A DNA stretch of 64,000 bases from Pseudomonas sp. VD-NE ins (GCF_031882575.1 NZ_CP134772.1:6359001-6423000), one strand, 5' to 3'; positions 18,003 to 28,280 are shown, numbered from the stretch's first letter. Program-made: numbers and translations. Notes: a model not told the origin generated them from the sequence alone.

Positions 18003-18764
18003 TTAGAAAACGGGTTCGGGATGCTCCCGTAACGCCGTCAGCAAAGCCGCGGCACTCGCGCCGCGGCAATCCACAACTGTTTGAGCCCCGGCGGCACGTG
18101 CCAGCTCGGCGACTCTTGGGCTTGGTACAAACAACGGCAACGGCGCGATGGTCGGCCAGGCATCGCCGGCCATTTGGCGCAGGTGCTCGAAACCCTGTCC
18201 ACTGCTGACCACCAGCCCGTTCAAGCGTTCCGCTGCGATCCGCCGTGGCAGCTCATCCGGGGCATAGGCTGGCAGGTCGCGTCGATACAATTCCAGATAC
18301 TCGACACTAGCACCTAGCTCACGCAAACGCTCGGCGAGCAGTTCACGCCCGCCCTCCCCGCGCAGGATCAACACCTGCGCACCGGGCTGGCTGAGCGCCT
18401 CACGCAGACGCGGCAATTGCAGCAAGGCTTCGCTGTCATCGCCGTCAGCCGGGAAGCTGACGTCGAGGCCGTGATCGCGAAGAATCTGCGCGGTTGCCGC
18501 ACCGACGCTGAACCACGGCATCGTCAGTGCAGGTGAGCCGTCGAGCAAATCCAATGCAATGCGTGCCGCCGGTTTGCTGACCACGATCACCGCGTTGCAG
18601 CTCGGCAACTGCGCAATCGCCTGACGTATTTTGTCAGAGACCGGTAGCGGGGCAATTTCCAAAAGCGGCAGGCAACTGCTGAAAATCCCCTGCCCGGCCA
18701 ACGTCTCGGCCAGCGCCGCACAGTCTTCTGCAGGGCGCGTCAGCAGCAGGCGCCAAGCAGTCAC
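18003..18764 (-). CDS. hemD: Uroporphyrinogen-III synthase
   Basis: A 253-aa soluble two-domain enzyme ([20 protein letters not shown], then [13 protein letters not shown] and [19 protein letters not shown]) that cyclises hydroxymethylbilane with D-ring inversion to uroporphyrinogen III. It starts with GTG overlapping the hemC stop by four bases (GTGA), indicating coupled translation of the two consecutive pathway enzymes. Confidence 0.94.
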   Translation of the reverse strand: MTAWRLLLTRPAEDCAALAETLAGQGIFSSCLPLLEIAPLPVSDKIRQAIAQLPSCNAVIVVSKPAARIALDLLDGSPALTMPWFSVGAATAQILRDHGLDVSFPADGDDSEALLQLPRLREALSQPGAQVLILRGEGGRELLAERLRELGASVEYLELYRRDLPAYAPDELPRRIAAERLNGLVVSSGQGFEHLRQMAGDAWPTIAPLPLFVPSPRVAELARAAGAQTVVDCRGASAAALLTALREHPEPVF

Positions 18765-19702
18765 TCGTGACCTGCCTCGCCATAGACCGCTTTGAGAATT
18801 TCGTTGGCGCCCTGGCTGAGCAGATCTTCGGCCACCTTCACGCCCAATGCTTCGGCATCGGCACGGGGCGCGCGAGCTTCGGCGCTGAGCAGCTTGCCAC
18901 CGCTCGGTTCACCGACCAGACCACGCAACCACAACTGCTCGCCTTCGAGCACGGCGTAGCAAGCGATCGGCACTTGGCAGCCGCCATTCAAATGTTTGTT
19001 GAGGGCACGTTCGGCGGTCACCCGCGAAGAGGTATCGGCATGATGCAGAGGAGCAAGCAAGGCGTGGATTTCAGTGTCGGCGCTGCGGCATTCGATGCCG
19101 ACCGCGCCCTGGCCACCAGCCGGCAGGCTGTCATCGACGCTGATCGCGGAGGTGATGCGGTCTTCAAAACCAAGACGGATCAGACCGGCCGCCGCAAGGA
19201 TGATCGCGTCGTACTCGCCAGCATCAAGCTTGGCCAGACGGGTGTTGACGTTACCGCGCAGGAAGCGGATTTCCAGGTCCGGGCGGCGCGTCAGCAGTTG
19301 CGCCTGGCGACGCAGGCTGGAGGTGCCGACAATGGCGCCGGCAGGCAACGCCTCAAGGCTTGCATAGGTATTGGAAACGAAGGCATCACGCGGGTCTTCG
19401 CGCTCGCAGATGCAGAACAGACCGAGACCTTCAGGGAAGTCCATCGGCACGTCTTTCATCGAGTGCACGGCGATGTCGGCTTCATTTTCCAGCAGCGCGG
19501 TTTCCAGCTCCTTGACGAACAGGCCTTTACCGCCAATCTTCGACAGTGGCGAATCAAGCAGCTTGTCGCCGCGACTGACCATGGGCACCAGCGTCACCAG
19601 CAGGCCCGGATGGGCCGCTTCCAGACGGGCTTTGACGTATTCGGCCTGCCAGAGGGCCAGCGCACTTTTACGGGTGGCGATGCGGATTTCGCGAGAGGAC
19701 AT
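18761..19702 (-). CDS. hemC: Porphobilinogen deaminase (hydroxymethylbilane synthase)
   Basis: A 313-aa cytosolic enzyme with the family N-terminus ([20 protein letters not shown]), the lysine-rich [12 protein letters not shown] region, and the dipyrromethane-cofactor cysteine in [13 protein letters not shown] (about 240). It polymerises four porphobilinogens. It is the first gene of the hem cluster and lies downstream of algR in the same direction. Confidence 0.96.
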   Translation of the reverse strand: MSSREIRIATRKSALALWQAEYVKARLEAAHPGLLVTLVPMVSRGDKLLDSPLSKIGGKGLFVKELETALLENEADIAVHSMKDVPMDFPEGLGLFCICEREDPRDAFVSNTYASLEALPAGAIVGTSSLRRQAQLLTRRPDLEIRFLRGNVNTRLAKLDAGEYDAIILAAAGLIRLGFEDRITSAISVDDSLPAGGQGAVGIECRSADTEIHALLAPLHHADTSSRVTAERALNKHLNGGCQVPIACYAVLEGEQLWLRGLVGEPSGGKLLSAEARAPRADAEALGVKVAEDLLSQGANEILKAVYGEAGHE

Positions 19703-19839
19703 GGATCAATCCGTACTGAATAGATACGGCGGATAATAACAGCTCAGCCAAATCCACTTTGACTTGAATCAGAGTCGGCGCGGCCTCCCTGGCCGGCAAT
19801 GCCTGGTAAAGGAAAGAGGAGCCGCCCGGAATGACCGGG

Positions 19840-20586
19840 TTACAGCCCCTGCATCATCTTGCGCACACCGGCCACATGCCGACGGCTGACGATCAGCGCA
19901 TCACCATTGAGACCTTTGAGGAACAGCTGGAAATGCCCCAGCGGCGTACGTTGCAGCCGCTCGATACGATCGCGGGCGACCAGCGCGTTGCGGTGGATAC
20001 GCACGAAGCGTTCGCCGAACTCGTCTTCAAGGGCTTTGAGCGGTTCGTCAAGCAGCACCTCGCCGGCCTCGTGACGCAGGGTCACGTATTTGTGATCGGC
20101 GATGAAATAGACCACCTGATCCAGCGGGATCAGTTCGATGCCTTTGCGGGTGCGGGCGCTGATATGGCTGCGTGGGCCGGTGCCGCTTTCGGCAGCGGGA
20201 CGGGTCAAGGCCGAGAGTTGCGCCCGGTTGGGACGTTCAGCCCGTTTCAGGGCGTCATGCAGATGTTCGGTTCGCACGGGTTTCACCACATAGCCCACGG
20301 CGCTGGCCTGCAGGGCTTCCACGGCAAATTCATCGGGGCTGGTGCAAAACACCACGGCCGGCGGCGTTTCGCGTTCGCACAGACGGGCAGCGACCTGCAG
20401 GCCATCGAGGCCTGGCATGCGGATATCGAGCAGCACGATATCCGGTTTGTGGCTGTCGATCAGTGCCAACGCCTCTTCGCCATTCGTGGCGCTGGGCTCC
20501 AGAACTGTATAACCCTCGAGCTCGCTCACCATTCGGCTGAGGCGCTCGCGAGCCAGTGGTTCGTCATCAACGATCAGGACATTCAT
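19840..20586 (-). CDS. algR: Response regulator AlgR (LytTR DNA-binding)
   Basis: A 248-aa regulator: receiver domain (about 1-120) with the phosphate acceptor D54 in VLLDIRMPGLDG, acidic pair DDE near 7-9, and a C-terminal LytTR domain (about 140-245; KYVTLRHEAGEVLLDEPLKAL, RIHRNALVAR). The length equals P. aeruginosa AlgR, which regulates alginate, type IV pili and rhamnolipid genes. The ATG at 20586 gives the canonical MNVLIVDDEP start. The partner kinase AlgZ/FimS, normally immediately upstream, is absent from the window. Confidence 0.95.
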   Translation of the reverse strand: MNVLIVDDEPLARERLSRMVSELEGYTVLEPSATNGEEALALIDSHKPDIVLLDIRMPGLDGLQVAARLCERETPPAVVFCTSPDEFAVEALQASAVGYVVKPVRTEHLHDALKRAERPNRAQLSALTRPAAESGTGPRSHISARTRKGIELIPLDQVVYFIADHKYVTLRHEAGEVLLDEPLKALEDEFGERFVRIHRNALVARDRIERLQRTPLGHFQLFLKGLNGDALIVSRRHVAGVRKMMQGL

Positions 20587-21056
20587 ATTGCGCTGGATTC
20601 CTGCGTGAGTCTCGCACAAGGATAGCGTAGACAGGTGAAGTGACGTCCGTCACCGCGATCCACGCTAAGACTAGCCCGAGCGCCAAAAAGTGCCGTACGT
20701 CGGCCAGCAATATTTGCCAGTGTCCGGGTCGTACTGCTCAAAGCCCGCTGTTTCCTGCGTTTCTCACGGGGTTTGCCAAAGGACAAAACACCCACCCCCT
20801 CTTCTTATAGTCGGCGGCCAGATCTTTGCCCGATCCAAGTCACACCGACCCTTATGTCCAACTGTAGACGCTCGCCGGGCCGATATTGCTCAATCGAAAA
20901 ATATCGTTGCGCAAAACTCCCGGGGCCAGCGCCGACTATGACGTACACAATGAGAAAAAAACGTATCGACCAGTGTCAGCGACAGGATTGGCAACCCTGT
21001 TATTATCCGCGCCAGCGTTTCACGCCTTCTTTCTTCAAGCCGATACGAGCGAATTC
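20587..21056. other. Intergenic region algR-argH, no gene
   Basis: 470 bp between divergent algR and argH. Short open frames exist but none has a ribosome site or family resemblance, and no histidine-kinase remnant was found on either strand. It must hold the promoters of both genes; I could not assign a convincing AlgU-type or AlgR-box sequence by eye. Confidence 0.7.
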
Positions 21057-22451
21057 ATGAGCACTGACAAGACCAATCAGTCCTGGGGCGGCCGCTTCAG
21101 TGAACCCGTCGACGCCTTCGTCGCCCGCTTCACCGCCTCCGTCACTTTCGACCAGCGCCTGTATCGCCACGACATCATGGGTTCGATTGCCCACGCCACC
21201 ATGCTGGCCAAGGTCGGCGTACTGACCGATGCCGAGCGCGACAGCATCATCGATGGCCTGAAGACCATTCAGGGCGAAATCGAGGCCGGCCAGTTCGACT
21301 GGCGCATCGACCTCGAAGACGTGCACATGAACATCGAAGCGCGCCTGACCGACCGCATCGGCGTCACCGGTAAAAAGCTGCACACTGGCCGTAGCCGTAA
21401 CGACCAGGTTGCCACCGACATCCGCCTGTGGCTGCGTGACGAGATCGACCTGATCCTCGCCGAGATCACCCGCCTGCAGAAGGGCTTGCTGGAGCAAGCC
21501 GAGCGCGAAGCGGCGAGCATCATGCCCGGCTTCACTCACTTGCAGACCGCGCAGCCAGTGACCTTCGGGCACCACATGCTGGCCTGGTTCGAAATGCTCA
21601 GCCGCGACTACGAGCGTCTGGTCGACTGCCGCAAGCGCACCAACCGCATGCCATTGGGCAGCGCCGCGCTGGCCGGCACCACCTACCCGATCGACCGCGA
21701 ATACACTGCGCAACTGCTGGGCTTCGACGCCGTCGGCGGCAACTCGCTGGACAACGTTTCCGATCGTGACTTCGCCATCGAATTCTGCTCGGCCGCGAGC
21801 ATCGCGATGATGCACTTGTCGCGTTTCTCCGAAGAACTGGTGCTGTGGACCAGCGCGCAATTCCAGTTCATCGATCTGCCGGACCGCTTCTGCACCGGCA
21901 GCTCGATCATGCCGCAAAAGAAAAATCCCGACGTGCCAGAGCTGGTACGCGGCAAGACCGGCCGTGTGTTCGGCGCACTGATGGGCCTGCTGACTTTGAT
22001 GAAAGGCCAACCGCTGGCCTACAACAAGGACAACCAGGAAGACAAAGAGCCGCTGTTCGACGCCGCCGATACCCTGCGCGACTCGCTGCGGGCCTTTGCC
22101 GACATGATCCCGGCGATCAAGCCAAAGCACGCGATCATGCGTGAAGCGGCGCTGCGTGGTTTCTCCACCGCGACCGATCTGGCGGACTACCTGGTACGCC
22201 GTGGTCTGCCGTTCCGTGACTGCCACGAAATCGTTGGCCACGCCGTTAAATACGGCGTTGACACTGGTAAGGATCTGGCCGAGATGAGCCTGGAAGAACT
22301 GCGTCAGTTCAGCGACCAGATTGAGCAGGATGTGTTTGCCGTGCTGACCCTGGAAGGCTCGGTGAATGCCCGTGACCATATCGGCGGCACTGCGCCGGCG
22401 CAGGTCAAGGCAGCGGTGGTGCGCGGTCAGGCGCTGATCGCCAACCGCTAA
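21057..22451 (+). CDS. argH: Argininosuccinate lyase
   Basis: A 464-aa tetrameric cytosolic enzyme of the fumarase superfamily. It has the signature [12 protein letters not shown] (about 281-292) with its catalytic serine loop, and [13 protein letters not shown] in the N-terminal third. It splits argininosuccinate into arginine and fumarate. The frame is open for 57 further codons upstream, but [14 protein letters not shown] at 21057 is the conserved start and the length equals that of P. aeruginosa ArgH. Confidence 0.96.
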   Translation: MSTDKTNQSWGGRFSEPVDAFVARFTASVTFDQRLYRHDIMGSIAHATMLAKVGVLTDAERDSIIDGLKTIQGEIEAGQFDWRIDLEDVHMNIEARLTDRIGVTGKKLHTGRSRNDQVATDIRLWLRDEIDLILAEITRLQKGLLEQAEREAASIMPGFTHLQTAQPVTFGHHMLAWFEMLSRDYERLVDCRKRTNRMPLGSAALAGTTYPIDREYTAQLLGFDAVGGNSLDNVSDRDFAIEFCSAASIAMMHLSRFSEELVLWTSAQFQFIDLPDRFCTGSSIMPQKKNPDVPELVRGKTGRVFGALMGLLTLMKGQPLAYNKDNQEDKEPLFDAADTLRDSLRAFADMIPAIKPKHAIMREAALRGFSTATDLADYLVRRGLPFRDCHEIVGHAVKYGVDTGKDLAEMSLEELRQFSDQIEQDVFAVLTLEGSVNARDHIGGTAPAQVKAAVVRGQALIANR

Positions 22452-22521
22452 AAGCATCGCTGACAAGTCAACTCTCACAGGTTCTGCGTCGAACACACAT
22501 GTTTGTGTCACAACAAAACCT

Positions 22522-22546
22522 TGTGGGAGCTGGCTTGCCAGCGATG
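22522..22546. repeat. Single REP unit, AGCTGGCTTGCCAGC type
   Basis: One TGTGGGAGCTGGCTTGCCAGCGATG unit, unpaired, between argH and the convergent GST gene. Confidence 0.8.
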
Positions 22547-22571
22547 ACTGACTTCAAAACGCTACAAAACC

Positions 22572-23231
22572 TTATTTCTTGGCAGCGATCATCGCCAAAA
22601 ACGCCGGCATCGCCGCTTCTTTGTCCGCCGCAATCTTCTGCACATGCGGATTCTGCTCCAGCCGCTCCAGCAGCGCCTTCGCCTGCGGCAACTCCGCCAG
22701 CAAATCAATCCCGAACAGCTTCTGCCCGACCGCACAGGCCAGCGGCACGCTGTAGAGGAAATACAAATCGGCAATGCTCAGGCTGTCGCCCGCCACGTAT
22801 GGGGCGAATTTGCCGTGCCGGCCCAGTGCGGCAAAACCCAGCAGCAATTCGGTTTTGGTCTTTTCCTTGATCGCGTCCGGCAGGGTCATGCCGAAGAACG
22901 CTTCGCCATAACAAGCGCGGCCCGGCAGTTCGATGTACAGCTCGATTTCCTTGGCAATCGCCAGCACCTGCGCGCGTTCGAACGGATCGCTCGGCAGCAG
23001 CGGCGTGCCTTTCTGGGTCTGTTCGAGGTATTCGAGGATGATCGCGGTTTCGTTGATAAAACCGGCGTCTACACCGAGCACCGGCACTTTGCCGCGTGGG
23101 CTGATGGCCAGAGACTCGGGTGTCTGCGTCGGGTAGAACGTGACCTCTTCGAACGGCAGGCCTTTTTCCAGCAGCGCCAGTTTGACCATGTTGTAGTAGT
23201 TGCTGACTGAGAATCCGTAGAGCTTGAGCAT
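22572..23231 (-). CDS. Glutathione S-transferase family protein
   Basis: A 219-aa cytosolic protein with an N-terminal thioredoxin-like domain (MLKLYGFSVSNYYNMVKLAL, SPRGKVPVLGVD, ETAIILEYLE) and an all-helical C-terminal domain. The catalytic Ser/Tyr appears to be among residues 7-12. The substrate is unknown. ATG at 23231 has GGAGG seven bases upstream; a GTG one codon earlier is also possible. Confidence 0.9.
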   Translation of the reverse strand: MLKLYGFSVSNYYNMVKLALLEKGLPFEEVTFYPTQTPESLAISPRGKVPVLGVDAGFINETAIILEYLEQTQKGTPLLPSDPFERAQVLAIAKEIELYIELPGRACYGEAFFGMTLPDAIKEKTKTELLLGFAALGRHGKFAPYVAGDSLSIADLYFLYSVPLACAVGQKLFGIDLLAELPQAKALLERLEQNPHVQKIAADKEAAMPAFLAMIAAKK

Positions 23232-23354
23232 CACATAGCCTCCAGGCCGTGCGGGGTGGGCAGTGCGTGTTTATAGATCGTGCAGGCGAATCGCGCCAGC
23301 AGCATCACCCCGCTGAATGCGGGTAAACTGGCGCCTTTCCATGAGGAGCCTGCC

Positions 23355-23639
23355 ATGAGCGAGCCGACAGACATCGACAACGACGAAGAAGAGTTCACCG
23401 AGGCTACGTTGATCGAAGCCATCGAGAACCAGATCGAAAGCGACAACCCGCCAGCGGCCAAAGCGACTTTCAACAAGCTGACCCTGGTGGGTGTGGAGCG
23501 CGAAGAGATCCTCAACCTGATGGCGCATGTGCTGGCCTACGAGATTGACGCGATGCTTGATGAAGACCGCGCGTTCAATACCGAATGGTACGAAGCGGCG
23601 CTGCGTGCATTGCCTGAGCTGCCACCCGAAAAGCAGTAA
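23355..23639 (+). CDS. Conserved small acidic protein of unknown function
   Basis: A 94-aa, strongly acidic, helical protein (MSEPTDIDNDEEEFTEATL at the start; VEREEILNLMAHVLAYEIDAML in the middle). The frame is open upstream of the chosen ATG, which has a GAGGAG ribosome site at 23343. I do not recognise a named domain; compact size and the lack of membrane or secretion signals suggest a cytosolic protein. It is divergent from the GST gene. Confidence 0.75.
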   Translation: MSEPTDIDNDEEEFTEATLIEAIENQIESDNPPAAKATFNKLTLVGVEREEILNLMAHVLAYEIDAMLDEDRAFNTEWYEAALRALPELPPEKQ

Positions 23640-23655
23640 GCCAAACACATCCCCC

Positions 23656-23744
23656 TGTGGGAGCGAGCCTGCTCGCGAATGCCGTGCATCAGCAAAAAAA
23701 AAGCTAAATGACACATCGCTTTCGCGAGCAAGCTCGCTCCCACA
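23656..23744. repeat. Paired REP element (REPIN)
   Basis: TGTGGGAGCGAGCCTGCTCG and its inverted partner CGAGCAAGCTCGCTCCCACA flank a spacer with an A9 run. Confidence 0.9.
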
Positions 23745-23899
23745 CAATTTGTCACCCATCTATCGGCCCTGCGCCTAAGCCCCGACTACACTGGAATCCG
23801 CCTCAAGACAAAATCCCTGATCTGAGCACTGGACATGCCGCAAAAGCGGGTTCACCTTAGGGACGCTGTCGTCCAATTCCTAGAAAGTCTGGAGTCCTT

Positions 23900-24145
23900 A
23901 TGTCGCTTACCCCTGAGTTGGTTGCCGAACTGGAAGTCCTCGCACTCTTTCCCCTGGACAGTTCCCAGGAAGGTTTGAAAATTCATCAGACCGCTGCCCC
24001 GAAACATATTTCTGCCGCCAAACGCCTCTTTGAAAAAGACCTGACCGACCAGCCAGATGGCGGGTATCTGACCAGCCTCGGTCGCGATGCCGCACAAAAC
24101 GTGCAGACCGTGCTGACCATTCTGAGAGAGCAGGAAACCGCCTGA
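23900..24145 (+). CDS. TIGR02647 family small protein
   Basis: An 81-aa protein starting MSLTPELVAELEVLALFPLD and containing DQPDGGYLTSLGRDAAQ, which I recognise as the TIGR02647 family of gammaproteobacteria (unknown function; winged-helix-like appearance). The ATG has GGAG seven bases upstream. It stands alone. Confidence 0.78.
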   Translation: MSLTPELVAELEVLALFPLDSSQEGLKIHQTAAPKHISAAKRLFEKDLTDQPDGGYLTSLGRDAAQNVQTVLTILREQETA

Positions 24146-24328
24146 TTCCCCCTGACTTCGCCCACGGGAACTCCTGCCACGGGATTTCCGCGGGCCTGCC
24201 CGGTCATCCGCGATAAAAATCTGACGTCAAAAAACAAATTCAGCTTAAAAGTCCCGCTGCGCAAAGGCTAAACTGCCTCCCATTCCGAGACCCTCTTCGT
24301 CCGAGCCTGCGAGCCGGTTTGAGCTGAC

Positions 24329-27172
24329 ATGACGCGCACCCACGAAATCCGCCCCGACCTGGACGAAGGCATCGACCGCAAGGTACTCAGCCAACTGCGC
24401 GCGCGTTTTCTCAAACTCAATGAAGGCCGTCTCGGCCGCGCCCTCGAAGGGCTGTCGACACGTCAACAGAGCGTGTTGACGTTGTTGCCGCTGTTCTTCC
24501 ACGTCAATCATCCGCTGCTGCCGGGTTACGTCTCGGGCAGTACGCCGGCCGGCCTGTCGAATTACGAGCCCGACGCCAACGTGCTGACCGAAGCACAGCG
24601 TCTGACTCGTTCGTTTTCGTACAAACCGCGTCACGGCAGCAATCCGCCGCGACCGATTCACGGCCTGTTCCTGATGGGCAGCCTCGGCACGCTGGCGCAG
24701 GCCGATCAGAGCGACATGGACGTGTGGGTCTGCCACGCGCCGGATCTGAGCGAAAGTGAGCTCGTCGAGCTGAGCAAGAAATGCCAGTTGCTGGAAGTAT
24801 GGGCGGCGAGCCAGGGCGCTGAAGCGCACTTCTTCCTGATCGACCCGGAGCGCTTCGTCAAAGGCGAACGCGACTCACAGCTCAGCTCGGAAAACTGCGG
24901 CACCACCCAGCACTATCTACTGCTCGACGAGTTCTACCGCACCGCCATCTGGCTGGCCGGGCGCACGCCGATCTGGTGGCTGGTGCCGGTTTACGAAGAA
25001 ACCGCTTACGACCTTTACACCCATACCCTGCTGTCCAAGCGCTTTATCCGCGCCGACGAAACCCTCGACCTTGGCCATCTGGCGACGATTCCGCCAGGCG
25101 AGTTCATCGGCGCCGGATTGTGGCAGTTGTTCAAGGGCATCGAGTCGCCCTACAAGTCGGTACTTAAACTGCTGCTGACCGAGGTTTACGCCAGCGAACA
25201 CCCACAGGTGCAGTGCCTGAGCTTGCGTTTCAAGAAAGCCGTGTTTGCCAATCAGCTCGATCTCGATGAGCTGGATCCGTACATGGTCGTGTACCGGCGT
25301 ATCGAGGAATACCTCACCGCGCGCAACGAGCCGGAACGGCTGGAGCTGGTGCGCCGCGCGCTGTACCTGAAGGTCAACCGCAAGCTCACCGGCAACAGCC
25401 GCACCCAGAGCTGGCAACGCACGTTGCTGGAACGGCTTGCCAGCGAGTGGCATTGGGATCAGCGACAACTGACACTGCTCGACAGCCGCAGTCAATGGAA
25501 AGTCCGCCAGGTCAGCGCCGAGCGTCGCGCACTGGTCAATGAGCTGAATTACAGCTACCGCTTCCTGACCCAGTTCGCCCGCACAGAACAAACCGTCAGC
25601 CTGATCAACAAGCGCGACCTCAATGTGCTCGGCCGCCGGCTCTATGCCGCCTTCGAACGCAAGGCCGACAAAGTCGAGTTCATCAACCCCGGCATCGCCC
25701 CGGATCTGGCCGAAGACACCCTGACCCTGGTGCAGTCGCGCAATAAAAAGGAACCGGGACAAACCCAGTGGGGCCTGTATAACGGCAGCCTGACCGCATT
25801 GGAGTGGGAACACTTCGCGCCAATCAAGCGCAGCCGCGAGTTACTGGAGCTGCTGACCTGGTGTCACCGCAACGGCGTGATCGACAGCAGCACCCGCCTG
25901 GCCTTACATCCCGGCACCAGCGATCTCAGCGAGTTCGAGCTGTTCAACTTGCTCGGCAGCCTGCAACAGTGCATCGCCCTGCCCCTGCCTTCAGTGGCCG
26001 AAGAGCCGTTGCTGCGCGCCGCGGTGCCAAGCGAAGTGCTGATTCTGGTCAACGTCGGCGTCGACCCACTCAAGCATCACCGCGACCTCAATATCCTGAT
26101 GACCACCGAGCGTACCGACTCGCTGAGTTACGCCGGCGTGCGCGAAAACCTCGTGCTGACGCTGGATCAGGTCACGCTCAACAGCTGGAACGAAGTGCTT
26201 GTCAGCCGCTTCGACGGCCCGCATGCCCTGCTCGATTGCCTGCGCGACTACCTTAACAATCTGCCGCGCGGGGCCTTGCAGCCGTCGTTGAAGGTGCGCT
26301 GCTTCTGCCACAACCGCGCGCAGTTCATCGCCCGCCGCGTCGAGGAAATCATCGACACCGCGCAAAATCTGTTGCTCAGCGAACTGAATCATCGCTACCT
26401 GATTCAAGTGCAGCAGCATTATCACGTGCTGGAATTGGTGCCGGGCCAGGTCAACCACGTCGCCCTCGCCACCCTGCCGGCGCTGCTCGACTACCTCGGT
26501 GAAGAGCAGCCGCGCTACAGCCCGCTGCATCTGGACCCGATGGCACTGGAAGATCACGATCTAGCACTGATCCTGCCGATGGGTCAGCCGGAATGTATTC
26601 AAGTGTTCTACCGGATCACCGAGCAGCAGGCCGAGTTGTACGTGCTGGATGAGTTCAACGCGCTGTGGCAGCAACATTTGCCCTATCACGATGAGCAAAG
26701 TCTGTTGGTGCCTTTGCAGCGCTTCCTGCAATCGATCCTGTTCCGCCGCGAAGCCGTGCTGCCGATGGACGCCGGCCCCGAGGCCCGCCTCGAAACTTTG
26801 TATTACCAGTTATTGCCTTCCGGCCCGGGGCGCGCGCGACGGGTCGAAGCACGACTAGCACCGCAGACGCCGGTAAACAAGCCGTTCTACGACGTACAGG
26901 CGATCGTCGGCAAAGCCGCACCGGGCGAAGTGCAGGTCACGCTGTATTGCAATCAACGGGAATTCAGCGAGCTGGAACATGGCGACCAGCTGTTCAGCGT
27001 GGTCGCCCGGGAGATCGTCGAGCAGCGCCGCGAGAGCGAACGCTATCGCTGCTACATCACCGACCTCGACCTTTCGGGCCTGCTCGGTGACGGGCAGAGT
27101 TCAAGCAATCTGTATCTGCGCTACAAGGCTGACCTGGAGCGCGCTCTGAACGAGGCACTCGAACAGGTCTGA
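24329..27172 (+). CDS. cyaA: Class I adenylate cyclase CyaA
   Basis: A 947-aa cytosolic enzyme that makes cAMP from ATP. The N-terminal half holds the nucleotidyltransferase-type catalytic core, with GSLGTLAQ and SDMDVWV supplying the Gly-Ser and paired Asp residues (about 116-131). The C-terminal half is the regulatory domain. It is slightly longer than the E. coli enzyme (848 aa), as usual in Pseudomonas. In Pseudomonas cAMP feeds Vfr-type regulation. The ribosome site is weak. It is convergent with rnk. Confidence 0.95.
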   Translation: MTRTHEIRPDLDEGIDRKVLSQLRARFLKLNEGRLGRALEGLSTRQQSVLTLLPLFFHVNHPLLPGYVSGSTPAGLSNYEPDANVLTEAQRLTRSFSYKPRHGSNPPRPIHGLFLMGSLGTLAQADQSDMDVWVCHAPDLSESELVELSKKCQLLEVWAASQGAEAHFFLIDPERFVKGERDSQLSSENCGTTQHYLLLDEFYRTAIWLAGRTPIWWLVPVYEETAYDLYTHTLLSKRFIRADETLDLGHLATIPPGEFIGAGLWQLFKGIESPYKSVLKLLLTEVYASEHPQVQCLSLRFKKAVFANQLDLDELDPYMVVYRRIEEYLTARNEPERLELVRRALYLKVNRKLTGNSRTQSWQRTLLERLASEWHWDQRQLTLLDSRSQWKVRQVSAERRALVNELNYSYRFLTQFARTEQTVSLINKRDLNVLGRRLYAAFERKADKVEFINPGIAPDLAEDTLTLVQSRNKKEPGQTQWGLYNGSLTALEWEHFAPIKRSRELLELLTWCHRNGVIDSSTRLALHPGTSDLSEFELFNLLGSLQQCIALPLPSVAEEPLLRAAVPSEVLILVNVGVDPLKHHRDLNILMTTERTDSLSYAGVRENLVLTLDQVTLNSWNEVLVSRFDGPHALLDCLRDYLNNLPRGALQPSLKVRCFCHNRAQFIARRVEEIIDTAQNLLLSELNHRYLIQVQQHYHVLELVPGQVNHVALATLPALLDYLGEEQPRYSPLHLDPMALEDHDLALILPMGQPECIQVFYRITEQQAELYVLDEFNALWQQHLPYHDEQSLLVPLQRFLQSILFRREAVLPMDAGPEARLETLYYQLLPSGPGRARRVEARLAPQTPVNKPFYDVQAIVGKAAPGEVQVTLYCNQREFSELEHGDQLFSVVAREIVEQRRESERYRCYITDLDLSGLLGDGQSSSNLYLRYKADLERALNEALEQV

Positions 27173-27179
27173 GGGCGGG

Positions 27180-27590
27180 TTACTCGCGGAAATCACCGCC
27201 GTTGGCCGGCTGCGATTCGACTTCGAGCAAGGTCAGTTTGAGGGTCTTGCCACCCGGTGCCGGCCAGTCGATGTGCTGACCGACCTTCAGGCCCAGCAGC
27301 GCACTGCCGACTGGCGCCAGAATCGAGATTTTGCCTTCATCGGCGTTGGCGTCCTTCGGATAGACCAGCGTCAGGTGGTAATCCTTGCCACTGCCTTCTT
27401 CGCGGCAATGCACACGGGAATTCATCGTCACGACATCGGCGGGCACTTCATCGTGGCCGACCACGGTATCGGCGCGGTCCAGCTCGGTTTGCAGCGCAAT
27501 CACGCCCGGCAGCGTGTCATCCAGGCTGTCGATCAGGCGCTCCAGACGTTGCACGTCCAGACGGGTAAGGGTGATGGAAGGTGCGGTCAT
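27180..27590 (-). CDS. rnk: Nucleoside diphosphate kinase regulator Rnk
   Basis: A 136-aa protein with an N-terminal helical segment and a C-terminal GreA/GreB-like FKBP fold (KISILAPVGSALLGLKVGQHIDWPAPGG). Rnk binds RNA polymerase near the secondary channel and was first described as restoring Ndk and alginate functions. The internal ATG at 27590, with AGGAG upstream, is chosen over a ten-codon extension. Confidence 0.92.
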   Translation of the reverse strand: MTAPSITLTRLDVQRLERLIDSLDDTLPGVIALQTELDRADTVVGHDEVPADVVTMNSRVHCREEGSGKDYHLTLVYPKDANADEGKISILAPVGSALLGLKVGQHIDWPAPGGKTLKLTLLEVESQPANGGDFRE

Positions 27591-27620
27591 GATCCGGGCA
27601 GACTCCTTTCTTCTGCACAC

Positions 27621-27657
27621 AAAAAAAGCAAAACCCCGCCAAAAAAGACGGGGTTTT
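27621..27657 (-). terminator. Rho-independent terminator after the cyaY-DUF1289 unit
   Basis: AAAACCCCG and CGGGGTTTT pair across an A-rich loop. On the minus strand the stem is followed by GCTTTTTTT. It separates rnk from the upstream operon. Confidence 0.85.
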
Positions 27658-27718
27658 CACCAGGCCTCGATGGGTTGAGGCGTGTTCGGACACTATCACA
27701 GCTCAAAAAATATACAAG

Positions 27719-27943
27719 TCACGCCCCGGCGCACTGTTTGCGCTGTGACGCCTGCGCGCAAATCACGCGCCGCCGCTCGTCGTCCGCCGAACGCCATTCG
27801 CGAATGTCTTCGACATGCCGGAAGCAGCCGAGGCAGACCTTTTGCTCGTCCAGTCGGCACACACCGCTGCACGGCGAAGGCACGGCCGGGCTGATGTTGC
27901 TGTAAAGCGGCTTGGGCGGACGAACAGGCGCAGTGTCAGCCAC
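27719..27943 (-). CDS. DUF1289 small cysteine-rich protein
   Basis: A 74-aa protein with four cysteines in the DUF1289 pattern (PSPCSGVCRLDEQ then KVCLGCFRHVEDI), possibly binding metal or an iron-sulfur cluster. The start is placed at GTG 27943, four bases after the cyaY stop, because the domain begins there and the longer frame overlaps cyaY. Co-transcription with frataxin is consistent with an iron-sulfur link, but this is inference. Confidence 0.75.
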   Translation of the reverse strand: MADTAPVRPPKPLYSNISPAVPSPCSGVCRLDEQKVCLGCFRHVEDIREWRSADDERRRVICAQASQRKQCAGA

Positions 27944-27947
27944 GGAA

Positions 27948-28280
27948 TCACAGACCTTCGAAGTCGAATTCAGCACCCGCCTGCTGCTTGACGATACGCT
28001 CGAGCATTTCGCCCAGTTGCTCTTCGCTCTTGTCGCACATCCAGCGCTCGCTTTCTTCGTCGTAGTCGAAGTGGAAACCACCGGACACCGCCGCCAGCCA
28101 CAGCTGACGCAGCGGCTCCTGGCGGCTGAAGATCAGCTGCGAGCCGTTTTCGAACTTGACGGTCAAGACACCTGCCGAGCTCTCCAGGTCGATATCCAGG
28201 TCGCTGTCATCAAAGATATCTTCCAGTTTTTCCTGGGTTTCATCGACCAGATCGTGGAAACGGGCTTCGGACAAACTCAT
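27948..28280 (-). CDS. cyaY: Frataxin-like iron donor CyaY
   Basis: A 110-aa acidic protein (MSLSEARFHDLVDETQEKLE; acidic ridge EDIFDDSDLDIDLE) with the beta-sheet surface region QLIFSRQEPLRQLWLA. It binds iron and modulates IscS-driven iron-sulfur cluster assembly. ATG at 28280 has GAGG at good spacing; the longer upstream extension is not part of the fold. Confidence 0.94.
   Translation of the reverse strand: MSLSEARFHDLVDETQEKLEDIFDDSDLDIDLESSAGVLTVKFENGSQLIFSRQEPLRQLWLAAVSGGFHFDYDEESERWMCDKSEEQLGEMLERIVKQQAGAEFDFEGL

Noticed and set aside
20886..21056. N-terminal extension of argH
   Set aside because: The conserved enzyme starts at [12 protein letters not shown]; the extension does not resemble a targeting or regulatory domain.
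21003..22511. 502-codon minus-strand frame opposite argH
   Set aside because: Antisense to argininosuccinate lyase with all motifs; no domain recognised.
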